Assembly: GCA_041659565.1 (NCBI GenBank)
Contig: JBAZXZ010000001.1
Location: 248,001 to 312,000, forward strand
DNA from: Altimarinus sp041659565
GTDB lineage: Bacteria; Patescibacteriota; Gracilibacteria; BD1-5; UBA6164
Direction of reading: 5' to 3'
Length of the DNA stretch: 64,000 nucleotides
In this document: one piece after another, positions 32,909 through 42,188 of the stretch
How positions within the stretch are numbered: the stretch's first letter is position 1
Layout: each line of letters begins with the position of its first letter
Made by a program: the position numbers and the translations under genes
Notes under the pieces: model-generated
The model's database searches: none
The model's input: the letters and a program-made list of their open reading frames with translations, nothing else
Told to the model about the DNA's origin: nothing

Positions 32909-32937
32909 TTGACTTTTTAAAAATTTTTATATACTAT
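32909..32937 (+). promoter_or_regulatory. Predicted tRNA-Gln promoter
   Basis: TTGACT (32909-32914) and TACTAT (32932-32937) are 17 bases apart, a sigma-70-like promoter. Transcription would start about 20 bases before the tRNA. Confidence 0.55.
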
Positions 32938-32966
32938 AAAGGCTTTTTTTATAAAAAGTATATTAT

Positions 32967-33042
32967 TGGGATGTCGCCAAGTGGTAAGGCAGTGGACTTT
33001 GACTCCACCATTCCGTAGGTTCGAATCCTACCATCCCAGCCA
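32967..33042 (+). tRNA. tRNA-Gln (UUG)
   Basis: A full cloverleaf: acceptor TGGGATG pairs with CATCCCA, the anticodon stem GTGGA/TCCAC closes the loop CTTTGAC with anticodon TTG, and the T arm contains GGTTCGAATCC. The CCA end is encoded. Confidence 0.95.
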
Positions 33043-33095
33043 AAAATAAGAACAAAGACTAAATAAAAAATTTAGTACTAAATACAATATATTGT

Positions 33096-33121
33096 AGATT
33101 CCGGATCAAGTCCGGAATGAC
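33096..33121. repeat. Intergenic palindromic repeat, copy 1
   Basis: AGATTCCGGATCAAGTCCGG followed by AATGAC, with complementary arms ATTCCGGA and TCCGGAAT. A second copy with one base difference is at 62294-62319. It lies between tRNA-Gln and rplU. Confidence 0.85.
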
Positions 33122-33179
33122 AAACTTTTAAATTTCTAGAATAATTATAAATTTTAATTAGGGGAAATTTGTAATTTAC

Positions 33180-33207
33180 TTGAAATTTAATGATTATAAA
33201 ATATAAT
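33180..33207 (+). promoter_or_regulatory. Predicted rplU promoter
   Basis: TTGAAA (33180-33185) and TATAAT (33202-33207) are 16 bases apart and lie 35 bases before the rplU start. Confidence 0.5.
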
Positions 33208-33241
33208 AGTTGTTAAATATTAATTATTAATTATACAAAAT

Positions 33242-33556
33242 ATGTTAGCTGTAATAGAACTTGGTTGAAATCAATTTATCGTAAAAGTTTGAGATATAAT
33301 TGAAGTTAAAAGACAAAAAGAAGAAGAAGTTGGAAAAAATATGACTGTAGAAGCTATGCTTATATCTGATGAAGAAGGTAAAGATGTAAAAGTAGGAACT
33401 CCTACTATAGCTTGATCAAAAGTTGATTTTAAAGTTCTTGAAGAATTTAAATGAGAAAAAATAAGAGTTTTTAAGATGAAATCTAAAAAAAGGTATGCTA
33501 GAACATCATGATTTAGACCTATTTTAACAAAGCTAGAGGTATTGTCAATAGCATAA
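33242..33556 (+). CDS. rplU: Ribosomal protein bL21
   Basis: Large-subunit protein that binds 23S rRNA, 104 aa, normal length. It begins MLAVIELGGNQFIVKVGDII and ends with the signature KMKSKKRYARTSGFRPILTK. rpmA (bL27), its usual neighbour, does not follow; a cell-wall hydrolase gene does. Confidence 0.95.
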
Positions 33557-33686
33557 AATTTGAATTATTTTTACAAAGTGGTAAAATATAAATGTGACAT
33601 AAGTAATTGTAATAAATATTATATAGTTTTAAATAAGTAAACCTATAAGAACATTTTTTATAATTTTTATTTACTAAAATTTAACC

Positions 33687-34808
33687 TTGGTATCAAAAAT
33701 TAATTTAAAAGCAAAAATAGAAAGACATAGTAGAATATTAAAAGATAACCTATTAAAATCACACATTTCAAAAAATAAATATAGTCTTTCATATAAAATA
33801 GTTTTATTTATAATTGTTGTTATATTCCCTTTCTATCCTGCATTAGCAAGTTTGGTTTATGATAATAGTGTAATTGATTTCTATAGATGAGATATAGATC
33901 AATCTTCTATATTGAAATCTTATCAATGAATAGATTGATGAAATGATAATACTGCAATGTTTGAATCTGATGATTGAAACTTTTTATCTATTAGTACTAT
34001 ATCAGATTGAAGTAGAGACTTAAAATGAACAAATGAAATAGTTAATTATGAAGTAAAATACGGTGATTCTGTTGCATCTATTGCTTCCAATTTTTGAGTT
34101 TCAAGAAATTCTATATTTTGGGCAAATAATTTTACGGATAAAACTATAATTCATCCATGAGATAAAGTAAAAATACCTCCAGTTTCTTGACTTATACATA
34201 AAGTTAAAAAATGAGATACTATTTCTAGTTTGGCTACAAAATACGATGTAAATGAAGAAAAAATATTAAAACAAAACTTATTAACTAGTGAAGATCCTAT
34301 TAAAATTTGAGATGAAATAGTAATTCCATGATGAATAAAAAAAGTTGTGGTTCCAATTATAAAAGAATCTAAGAAACTTCTTACAAATAATAATACTTGA
34401 AAAAAGAATACTTATGCAAAAACTTGATATAGTTATGTAGATTCTAAAGAAGAAGCTTGAGAATATAGTTTAACAAAAAGGACTGCTAAAAGATCATTTT
34501 ATCGGTGAAATTGTACTCGGTTTGTAGCTCAATATAAAAATGTAACATGGTGATGAAATGCAAAAGATTGGTTTAGAAATGCTAAAGCAAATTGAGTTGA
34601 TACTTGATATTCCCCAACAAATTGATCTATAGTTGTATTTAATTGAAAATGATATAATCCTGCTTACTGACATGTAGGTATAGTAACTTCAGTTTGAGCT
34701 GATCATATAATAGTAAAAGATATGAATTATAGAGCTCTAAACGAAGTAACTGTAAGAAAAGTATATAAAAGTGATAGTTCTATAAAATGATATATATATG
34801 TTGAGTAA
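33687..34808 (+). CDS. LysM-CHAP peptidoglycan hydrolase
   Basis: Exported cell-wall amidase or endopeptidase, 373 aa. A basic N-terminus and one hydrophobic segment at residues about 33-55 (SYKIVLFIIVVIFPFYPALA) direct export. Two LysM repeats follow (VKYGDSVASIASNFGVSRNS and KVKKGDTISSLATKYDVNEE). The CHAP domain at the end has the catalytic Cys in RGNCTRFVAQY and the His in NPAYGHVGIVTSV. A TTG start at 33687 is used because an in-frame TAA lies just upstream and no ATG fits. It may remodel its own wall or attack a host wall. Confidence 0.88.
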
Positions 34809-34813
34809 AAATA

Positions 34814-34864
34814 TTATAACACATTTAAAAAAGAGCTTTAAGCTCTTTTTTAAATGTGTTATAA
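34814..34864. terminator. Bidirectional intrinsic terminator
   Basis: A long perfect inverted repeat centred at 34839, with core AAGAGCTTTAAGCTCTT extended by A/T-rich arms to about 25 bases each. It lies between the convergent LysM-CHAP gene and the small gene ending at 34859, and overlaps the latter's stop codon. Confidence 0.9.
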
Positions 34865-35125
34865 TTCATCTTCAGTAAAACTCTGATAAATAATCCTTCA
34901 TGTTTTTCACTTAGTATCTTCTATAATAGTTACTATTGTATATCAATATTCTTTAGCCATAGGATTTTCACCTAATCTACCAGTAGCAATTTCAAGAATT
35001 GAATTAGATTTTCATCATTTAATATTAAATATTCTTTTTTGTCATATTTCATTTCATTTTGTTCACATAGCAATAACTCTATAATCATTTTCAACAGAAT
35101 TTCATCAATTTATTTTTCACATCAT
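34859..35125 (-). CDS. Small hypothetical protein, 88 aa
   Basis: Unrecognised. Reads MMGKINGGNSVENDYRVIAM, then a beta-rich middle (FNIKGGKSNSILEIATGRLG) and ends YQSFTEDEL. Ten or so glycines are TGA. No membrane segment. It starts 22 bases after the stop of the other small gene at 35148-35399 and is likely its partner in one transcript, with the terminator at 34814-34864. Confidence 0.7.
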
Positions 35126-35147
35126 AATAAAATTTTAAAATAAATAC

Positions 35148-35399
35148 TTAAACTCAATATGTCACTCATAATTCAGGGAAATCGATCTGTATAACTTCAT
35201 ATCATGATAATTCAACTTGTGGATTTTTTGATCACTCAATATCTAATATAGTATTTGCTAACCTTAATATTTCTTCAATATTACCAACTACAGGAGATAT
35301 AGATCATTCTAAAACTAATTCACATCATTTTTCTTCTCATTTAGTTCACTCAGCAAATATAGAAACTTTCAGTAATCAGTTATCACAATTTATAGACAT
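35148..35399 (-). CDS. Small acidic hypothetical protein, 83 aa
   Basis: Unrecognised. MSINCDNGLLKVSIFAEGTK opens an acidic, beta-rich chain with EELVLEGSISP-like strands and the ending IDFPELGVTYGV. No signal peptide or membrane segment. It is followed at once by another small gene on the same strand. Confidence 0.65.
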
Positions 35400-35434
35400 A
35401 ATTAGAAAATTAATAATTATAAGAATTGTCAAAT

Positions 35435-36361
35435 CTATTTTAGGCCTTTTTTAGGTATTTTGATTTTTAATACACTAATAACTTCTAAAAATATAAATAA
35501 AAGTATCAGATTTATAGAATATAAAATCACTTCATGATGATTTATATAAGAATTAATTGTTTCTCATAAATTAACAAAAAGAAATATAATTCATAAAAAA
35601 CTAACAATTATTTTTAAATAATTACTTTCTATATATTTTCTAAGGTTTGCTTCATTGATTGCTTTTACATATTTTTGATGTAAAAATACAAAAACTAAAG
35701 AAGTTATAAAAATAAAGAAAGGAAATAAATTATACAAATGAATTGTATTTTCTATATCAGGAGTTCATTTTATAAGCATTTCAATAGCAACAAATAGGAT
35801 TACAAGTAATCAGATCCATTGAATTATTGGATATTTATTTAAACTTTTTGCTATGTAGTTTGAAGCAAAAGCCATCAAAATTATAGAAAATATAAGTCAA
35901 ATTCAAAGAGTTACTATATTACCATGAGAAGCTCAAGCTACAGCAAGTACATTATCCAAACTCATGGAAACATCTGCAATTATTATAGTATAAATTGCAG
36001 TCATAATTGATACTTCTTTTGTTTTACTTAAAGATTCATCGTGGTGACCTTCTCAATTTCTAAGCTCTTTATAGAATTTCCAAACAACATATAATAGTAA
36101 TATTCATCAAGCAAATCTAAGTCAAGTTACTCATAAAAGGTATGTTGCAAATAAAGCAAATAATACTCTCATAATAGTAGCTAGAGCTATACCTATGATA
36201 ATCGCTTTTTTTCTTAATTTTTCAGTTAAATTTCTAGTTGCCATTCATATAACTATAGCATTATCTCAACTCATAACTATATCTATAATAATTATATTAA
36301 TGATAGCTAATAATCCTGGAACACTAAATAAATTTATAAAATCTTTTGATATATCTTCCAT
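35435..36361 (-). CDS. TerC-family integral membrane protein
   Basis: 308 aa with about eight membrane segments. The family motifs are clear: IIIIDIVMSGDNAIVIGM in the first helix and IIIADVSMSLDNVLAVAGAS in the middle, each with the acidic residue thought to handle metal. TerC/Alx/MneA proteins export manganese or calcium, sometimes to metallate secreted proteins, and are linked to tellurite resistance. The CDF transporter about 4 kb away is another metal exporter, but not in the same transcript. Confidence 0.9.
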
Positions 36362-36488
36362 ATAAATGTTTAATAATAAAATAACCTTAGATTACAGTAT
36401 ATTTTGAATACAAAAATTTCAAGTTATTTTTACTTTTTAATAAAAATAACTATTATAAATTATATTTTTATAAATTAAAATTATTTTT

Positions 36489-37394
36489 ATGAGACAATAT
36501 CTAGACTTACTTGAACATATAATGGAAAATTGAACAGATAAAACAGATAGAACTTGAGTTGGTACAAAAAGTGTATTTGGTTACCAAATGAGATTTGATC
36601 TAAGTAAGTGATTTCCATTACTTACAACAAAAAAGATGTTTTTAAAGTGAATTATCTATGAACTTATATGGTTTTTAAATTGAGATACAAATATACAATA
36701 TCTTGTAAAAAATGGAGTAAAAATATGGAACCAGTGGCCCTATCAAGCATATTTAAAAGCTAATAATCTAGAAATGCAATATCCAAAATATAGTGAAATT
36801 TGGCAAGAAAAGATGAATGAATTTATTGAAAATATTAAAACTGATGATGAATTTGCTAAAAAATGGTGAGAACTAGGACCAGTTTATGGAAAACAATGGA
36901 GAGATTTTGGTTGAATTGATCAAATAACTAATATAATTAACCAAATTAAAAATACTCCTGATAGTAGAAGAATAATTGTTTCTGCTTGGAATCCAACAGA
37001 AATAGAAGAAATGGCGAAATCATGACTTCCTCCATGTCATACACTTTTTCAATTTTATGTTGCAAACTGAAAACTTAGTTGTCAGTTATATCAGAGATCA
37101 GCTGATACTTTTTTATGAGTTCCTTTCAATATAGCATCATATTCCCTATTAACTATGATGATAGCTTCAGTATGTAATTTAGAATACTGAGATTTTGTGC
37201 ATACTCTATGAGATACACATATATACAATAACCACTTTGAACAGGTTAAAGAACAATTAACAAGAACTCTTTTAAAACTTCCAGAGTTAAAAATCAATCC
37301 TAATGTTAAAGATATATTTTCTTTTAAATATGAAGATTTTGATCTTGTATGATATGAAAGTCACCCTGCTATAAAAGCTCCAATTGCAGTATAA
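36489..37394 (+). CDS. thyA: Thymidylate synthase ThyA
   Basis: Makes dTMP from dUMP using methylene-tetrahydrofolate, which becomes dihydrofolate. At 301 aa it has all motifs: DRTGVGTKSVFGYQMRFDLS, GDTNIQYL, the catalytic Cys in GLPPCHTLFQFYV, the dUMP-binding QRSADTFLGVPFNIASY and the Asn/His of HTLGDTHIYNNH. folA, which recycles the dihydrofolate, lies just downstream after a 64-aa gene. The leader is AT-rich with no Shine-Dalgarno sequence. Confidence 0.97.
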
Positions 37395-37469
37395 AAACTA
37401 CTCTCAGAAATTTGCATATTAAAAATTATTATGATACAATTCATATGTATTATTAATTAATTTTTATAT

Positions 37470-37664
37470 ATGTTTAAACTATTTGAACCTAAAAAGAAAA
37501 CAAATAACCAATTATTATATTGGTCAATTTATGTATGAACTGTGGTTGTTTTAATTGCAAAAATACTAGAATTATCATCAGATTTATCTATGAAAATAAT
37601 AGCAGAACATCCTGAATTAGCAGAATATTCTACAATGGTAAAAGTATATTTGATTTTTAGTTAA
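37470..37664 (+). CDS. Small membrane protein, 64 aa
   Basis: Unrecognised. A basic start (MFKLFEPKKKTNNQ) is followed by one hydrophobic segment (LLYWSIYVGTVVVLIAKILE) and a short tail. It sits between thyA and folA, preceded by the leader TTAATTTTTATAT and followed by a terminator hairpin. No link to folate metabolism is evident from the sequence. Confidence 0.6.
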
Positions 37665-37679
37665 AAATTTGATTTTATT

Positions 37680-37719
37680 AAAGATATTATATAATATGAT
37701 TATATTATATAATATCTTT
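37680..37719. terminator. Intrinsic terminator or attenuator just before folA
   Basis: Two 18-base complementary arms (AAAGATATTATATAATAT and ATATTATATAATATCTTT) with a GATT loop, followed by a T-rich run. The folA ATG is only eight bases further, so either folA depends on readthrough or its promoter overlaps the hairpin. Confidence 0.65.
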
Positions 37720-37726
37720 TTTATTT

Positions 37727-38281
37727 ATGAAAAAATTTTCTATTATTCTTGCCGTTGATAACGAAAACTGAATCTGAAAAAATAATGATCTAGCATGGAA
37801 AATAAATGCTGATATAAAGTATTTTAAAGAAACCACAACAAAAACTACAGATATTGGTAAAGTTAATGCTGTTATTATGTGAAGAAAGACCTGGGAATCA
37901 ATACCTAGTAAATATAAACCATTGCCAGATAGAATTAATTGTATAATTAGTTCTACATTAAAACAAGAAAGTTCAAATTCAAAAATAGATGATTTTGTAC
38001 TGTATTATAATTCACTAGACAATGCACTAGAAGAATTAGAAAAAAAAGATAATATAGAAAATATCTTTATAATTTGATGAGCTAGATTATATAACGAAGC
38101 TCTAAAACATCCAAATTTAGATAAAATCTATCTAACTGAAGTAGATTGAGTTTTTGATTGTGATACTTTTGTTAATTTAGATTTAGAAAATTTTGAAATA
38201 GAATCTAAATGAACTATTCATGAAGAAAATAGTTTAAGATATAGATTTATGGTTTATAAAAGACAAAAAAGCTCAAATTAA
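37727..38281 (+). CDS. folA: Dihydrofolate reductase
   Basis: Reduces dihydrofolate with NADPH, restoring the cofactor used by ThyA. 184 aa. The start FSIILAVDNENGIGKNNDLAWKI shows the substrate-site and Met20-loop region; VIMGRKTWESIP and IFIIGGARLYNEAL (NADPH-binding GG) follow, and the end YRFMVYKRQ is typical. The glycines of GIG, MGR and GG are all TGA or partly TGA. It lies next to thyA as in many bacteria. Confidence 0.96.
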
Positions 38282-38294
38282 TTTGAGCTTTTTA
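38265..38294. terminator. Bidirectional intrinsic terminator after folA
   Basis: Arms GCTCAAATT and AATTTGAGC directly adjoining, flanked by AAAAAA and TTTTTA. Serves folA and the convergent MazG-like gene. Confidence 0.8.
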
Positions 38295-38570
38295 TTTTTG
38301 AAATCTTTTCTGAGCATTCTTTGCTATTTCTATACATTCTTCAGGATTATATCCTAAATCATCACACCACCTAATTGTTGAAAATATAATATTACCTAAT
38401 TCTTTTTTTAAATCATCATCTGTATGGACATCTTTATCTTTGATAGCATCTCTTTCCCATCTACATATATCTCAAAATACTTTTCACATTCTAACTATTA
38501 TCTGAGATAAATTTAGTTTTTCGTTCCCCCAGATTTCACGAGATTGTTTTAATAAATCTTGAATATTCAT
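38292..38570 (-). CDS. MazG-like nucleotide pyrophosphohydrolase
   Basis: All-alpha NTP pyrophosphatase, 92 aa. The pattern ELGNIIFSTIRWCDDLGYNPE holds the ELxDxx(x)D-like acidic residues of the family, and WERDAIKDKDVHTDD precedes it. Likely hydrolyses a (d)NTP to the monophosphate as a house-cleaning enzyme. Its place beside thyA and folA fits nucleotide metabolism. Begins 60 bases from the tRNA-Leu gene, on the same strand. Confidence 0.75.
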
Positions 38571-38629
38571 AAACTAAATTTATTTATTATTCTTTTGGCT
38601 ATGCCATTCGTAGCTCGTAGAGCAAAGAA

Positions 38630-38716
38630 TGGTGCCCCGGGCGAGAATCGAACTCGCACTCTATTGCTAGAACGGGATTTTGAGTCCCGCGTGTCTACCA
38701 ATTCCACCACCGAGGC
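38630..38716 (-). tRNA. tRNA-Leu (CAA)
   Basis: Reads GCCTCGGTGGTGGAATTGG from 38716, with the anticodon stem CGGGA/TCCCG closing CTCAAAA (anticodon CAA), a class II variable arm, the T arm GAGTTCGATTCTC and an encoded CCA. The acceptor GCCTCGG pairs with CCGGGGC through one G-T pair. Confidence 0.95.
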
Positions 38717-38797
38717 ATATGCTAATCATTTTAGCTTGATTATTATATTTAAAACTTTAATTTTGCAAATTTTTATAAAATTATAAAATAAAAATTA

Positions 38798-39919
38798 CTA
38801 TTTCTTTTCTTTTAATAATCTTTTTTTCATTATTATATTAGTATCTTTATTTTTTTTCATAGCCTTATTTGTTATAAAATAGGTAATATCAGCTAAAATA
38901 AATCATTCATATTGTATTCTCAAATTTATACTAGAATTATTTTTATCATATTTACCAAATTTGATTTTATATTGTGAATCTGGTATATCTAATTCTTTTT
39001 TAAAAATTCAGTTTTTTATAAAGTTTCATATTTCTTTTGAAGCTGCCAAATATCAAAGTGAAATATCTCTAAATAATTCTTTTTCATAATCTTTTAAAGA
39101 ATCCTGTAAAAATCATACATTATTTTTTCAAAGATTACTTGTAAATTTTCTTTTCAATCTCAATTTATCAGTTCAACTTAAATCATCTCAAAATTTTGTA
39201 TTAATTGAAATAAATGCAGTTATATCAGGAGTAAATAATGATTTCAATTCATCCAATTTTATTTTTCTATAATGTTCTTGTTCATAAGGATTATCTAAAC
39301 TTGGTCTGTCTATTTCACAAGCAAGATTTTCAATTTCTATACATTTTCTTAGTTTATGAGATCAATTTGTAAAAGTTACCTGAGTTCATATTTTTAAATC
39401 TATTTCATTAAATAATGTTCTTAAAATAAAATCTATTTTTTTATGATCAAGTAAATCTGGAGTTATTATTATTTCTGTTTGTTTATCTTCAGTAGAATCT
39501 ATAATTAATCTTTCTAAAAGAAGAGATTCAATTAAATTTCAGTTTTCTTCAGTAGTATAATATGATTTAACTAAACATTTTACATCATCTGATAAATTAA
39601 CTTTTTTCAATTTTCAATTTGATTTATTATAAGATGATTTTATTCTGTATATCAATCTAATAATTTTTATTCAGATTTTTCTTAGTTCTCTTTTATTTTT
39701 TTGATTTTTAAAATACTCTTCTATCAAAAATTTTAACTCTTTTTCTGTAGAATCTATTTCTATAACTCATAAAATTCTCAATTTTATTTCATTGATAGTA
39801 TCTAATACATTTTCTTTATTACATATTTCTTCTCTAGAAGATTGAATATGAACTTTTCAATCAATAATAGATTTTAATATTTTATCTACTTTTTCAATTC
39901 AAGATTTAAATATTTGCAT
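38798..39919 (-). CDS. Hypothetical protein, 373 aa
   Basis: Unrecognised soluble protein. Begins MQIFKSGIEKVDKILKSIID. It is rich in Lys, Ile, Glu and Asp with mixed helix and strand segments (TEIIITPDLLDHKKIDFILRT, ADITYFITNKAMKKN). No membrane segment, signal or recognised catalytic motif. It starts 17 bases after the stop of the 250-aa gene upstream, so the two form an operon of unknown function. Confidence 0.7.
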
Positions 39920-39936
39920 TTTTAATTTTATAAATT

Positions 39937-40689
39937 TTAATCTTTTTTAAAACTTTTTTTTATCTCTGTAATTCTAGGTTTTCAAAATTTAATTTTATTT
40001 AATCAAAAATTTTGTGATATATCATCCAATATAATTTCAACAGCTTTTGATGTTGCAAGTGCTCAGAAAGAATCAACTATTTCTAATATACATTCATTGA
40101 AACTTCAATTACCAATAAATCAAAATTTTGTAAGTAAATATTCTGTTTTATCTGTTTGATTTCTTAGTTTATTATATTCTTCTTTCTCTATTTCATTTAA
40201 TTCTTTATAATTACTATTTCCTAATAAATCCAATATCAAAGAAACCTTTCTTTTTGTTTCTTCTTTTTTATAATCTTGAGATTTTGAAACTTTTTCTCTT
40301 CTTATTTTTGTACCTGAGTGCTCTTTAATATTTCTTTTTTCCCAAAGAAAAAAATCTTTCATTTCAACTTCAAGTGATGATAATGGCCAGTATATCTTAA
40401 AATCTTTTGATATATGCTGTATTATATCTTTTACGGAATATTCTTTTTTAAAATATAAATAAATCAAATATTTTACCGGATCTTGATTATTTATTCTTAA
40501 TTTGAGCTTAGTTAACCTATCTAATAATTTTACATAAGTTCTTTTACTATTATGTAATTTATTTTTTTCTACAAATGCATCTTTATAAGTAGTTATTCAT
40601 CAAACAATTCATTCTATTTTAGTTAAATCCATTTTTTCTATTTCTTCATTTATTTCTAAGCAGTTTTGATTATTATTTTTAGAATTCAT
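39937..40689 (-). CDS. Hypothetical protein, 250 aa
   Basis: Unrecognised. Mostly helical and charged, with a segment IIQHISKDFKIYWPLSSLEV that could be part of a helix-turn-helix and a very basic stretch (TKIRREKVSKSQDYKKEETKRK) that could bind nucleic acid. Ends KKSFKKD. First gene of a two-gene run with the 373-aa protein. Divergent from radA with a 190-base gap. Confidence 0.65.
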
Positions 40690-40877
40690 ATATTTAAAAT
40701 AAATTATGTATTAGAGATAATATCTTTATATATATAATTTATATAATGTCAAATTATTTTTCCTATCATTTATTATAAAAATGGTATAACAATGACAAAA
40801 TTTAAATATTATTTAAAACTTTGATTTTTATTATTTTTGTATATAATATGTACAGTTTATATACTAATTATTAAATT

Positions 40878-42188
40878 ATGTACATTTGCAACAACTGTGG
40901 TAACGAATTTATAAAACGGCAATGACAATGTAATTTTTGTAAAGAATGGAATACAGTCGTGGAATTTAAGGAAGCAAAAACAAAATGAAAAAATAAAGCA
41001 GAGAAAAAAGAACTGGATAAAATAGGTAATTTAAAGGATAGTGAAGAAAGGATTATTACAAAATCAGAAGAATTAAATAATGTTTTGGGTGGATGAATAG
41101 TTCCCTGATCTCTAATACTTTTATCTGGTGAACCATGAGTTTGAAAATCAACTCTTAGTTTACAATTGGCATCATTTGTAGATAAACAAATAATTTATGT
41201 ATCTGGTGAAGAAACTATTTGACAATTGACTTCAAGAGCAAATAGATTGGGAATAAAATGAGAAAATCTATCTATTCTTTGTGAAAATAATGTAGAAAAT
41301 ATATTAGAAACAATTAAGTGAAATCTACCTGAATTACTTATAATTGACTCGATAAGTGTACTTAATAGTGATGAAGTTACTTGAAGTTCTGGAAGTATCA
41401 ATCAAGTAAAATATATCTCAGAAAAACTTCAAGGTTTTGCGAAGAAAAATAACATTGCAACTGTTATAATTGGGCATGTTACCAAAGATTGAAATCTAGC
41501 TTGACCAAAGATACTTGAACACCTTGTTGATACAGTATTATTTTTTGAATGAGAAAGATTTGAAGATATAAGAATACTTAGATGTATAAAAAACAGATTT
41601 GGAAGTAGTAGCGAAATTGCGATATTTAAAATGTGAGAAGAATGATTAATTGATCTAAAAAATCCATGACTTGAACTTATAGATAACAAAGAAAAAACTC
41701 CTATAATTGGCTCTAGTCTAAGTATAACGATGGAGTGAAGTAGACCAATTCTAATAGAATGCGAAGCACTTACAAACTACACAAAATTTGGTTATCCAAA
41801 AAGAAGTGTAAGATGATTAAATAATTCTAAACTTGATATGCTTATAGCAATTATAAGTAAATACACAAAAGTTAAACTTGATTCATCAGATGTATACTTA
41901 AATATCGCCAGATGACTAAGAATAGAAGAACCAAGCATAGATCTAAGTCTAGCTTGAGCTATAATCTCTAGCAAACAAAATAAAGCAATTCCTAGAGATA
42001 GTATATTTATCTGAGAGATTTCCCTTACTTGAAGTATCAAGAATGTATTACACCTAGAAAAAAGAATCAAAGAGGCTGAAAAACTTGGATTTAAAAAAAT
42101 CTATATTCCAGATAGTGAGTTAAAATGAAATTTTAAAATTGAAATAATCAAAATAAAAGGTATAAATGAGTTTGTGGAAAAAATATAA
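40878..42188 (+). CDS. radA: DNA repair protein RadA
   Basis: Branch-migration helicase that works with RecA in homologous recombination. 436 aa. N-terminal zinc finger CNNCGNEFIKRQGQCNFC; Walker A LLSGEPGVGKSTLSLQ; Walker B LLIIDSISVL; the RadA-specific KNRFGSSSEIAIF (KNRFG motif) and a Lon-like C-terminal domain with VYLNIARGLRIEEPSIDLSLA. Several motif glycines are TGA (GEPGVGKS). Confidence 0.97.

Noticed and set aside
38598..38640. Terminator hairpin after tRNA-Leu (CCATTC...GAATGG)
   Set aside because: The arms are short and mismatched and there is no T run on the tRNA strand.
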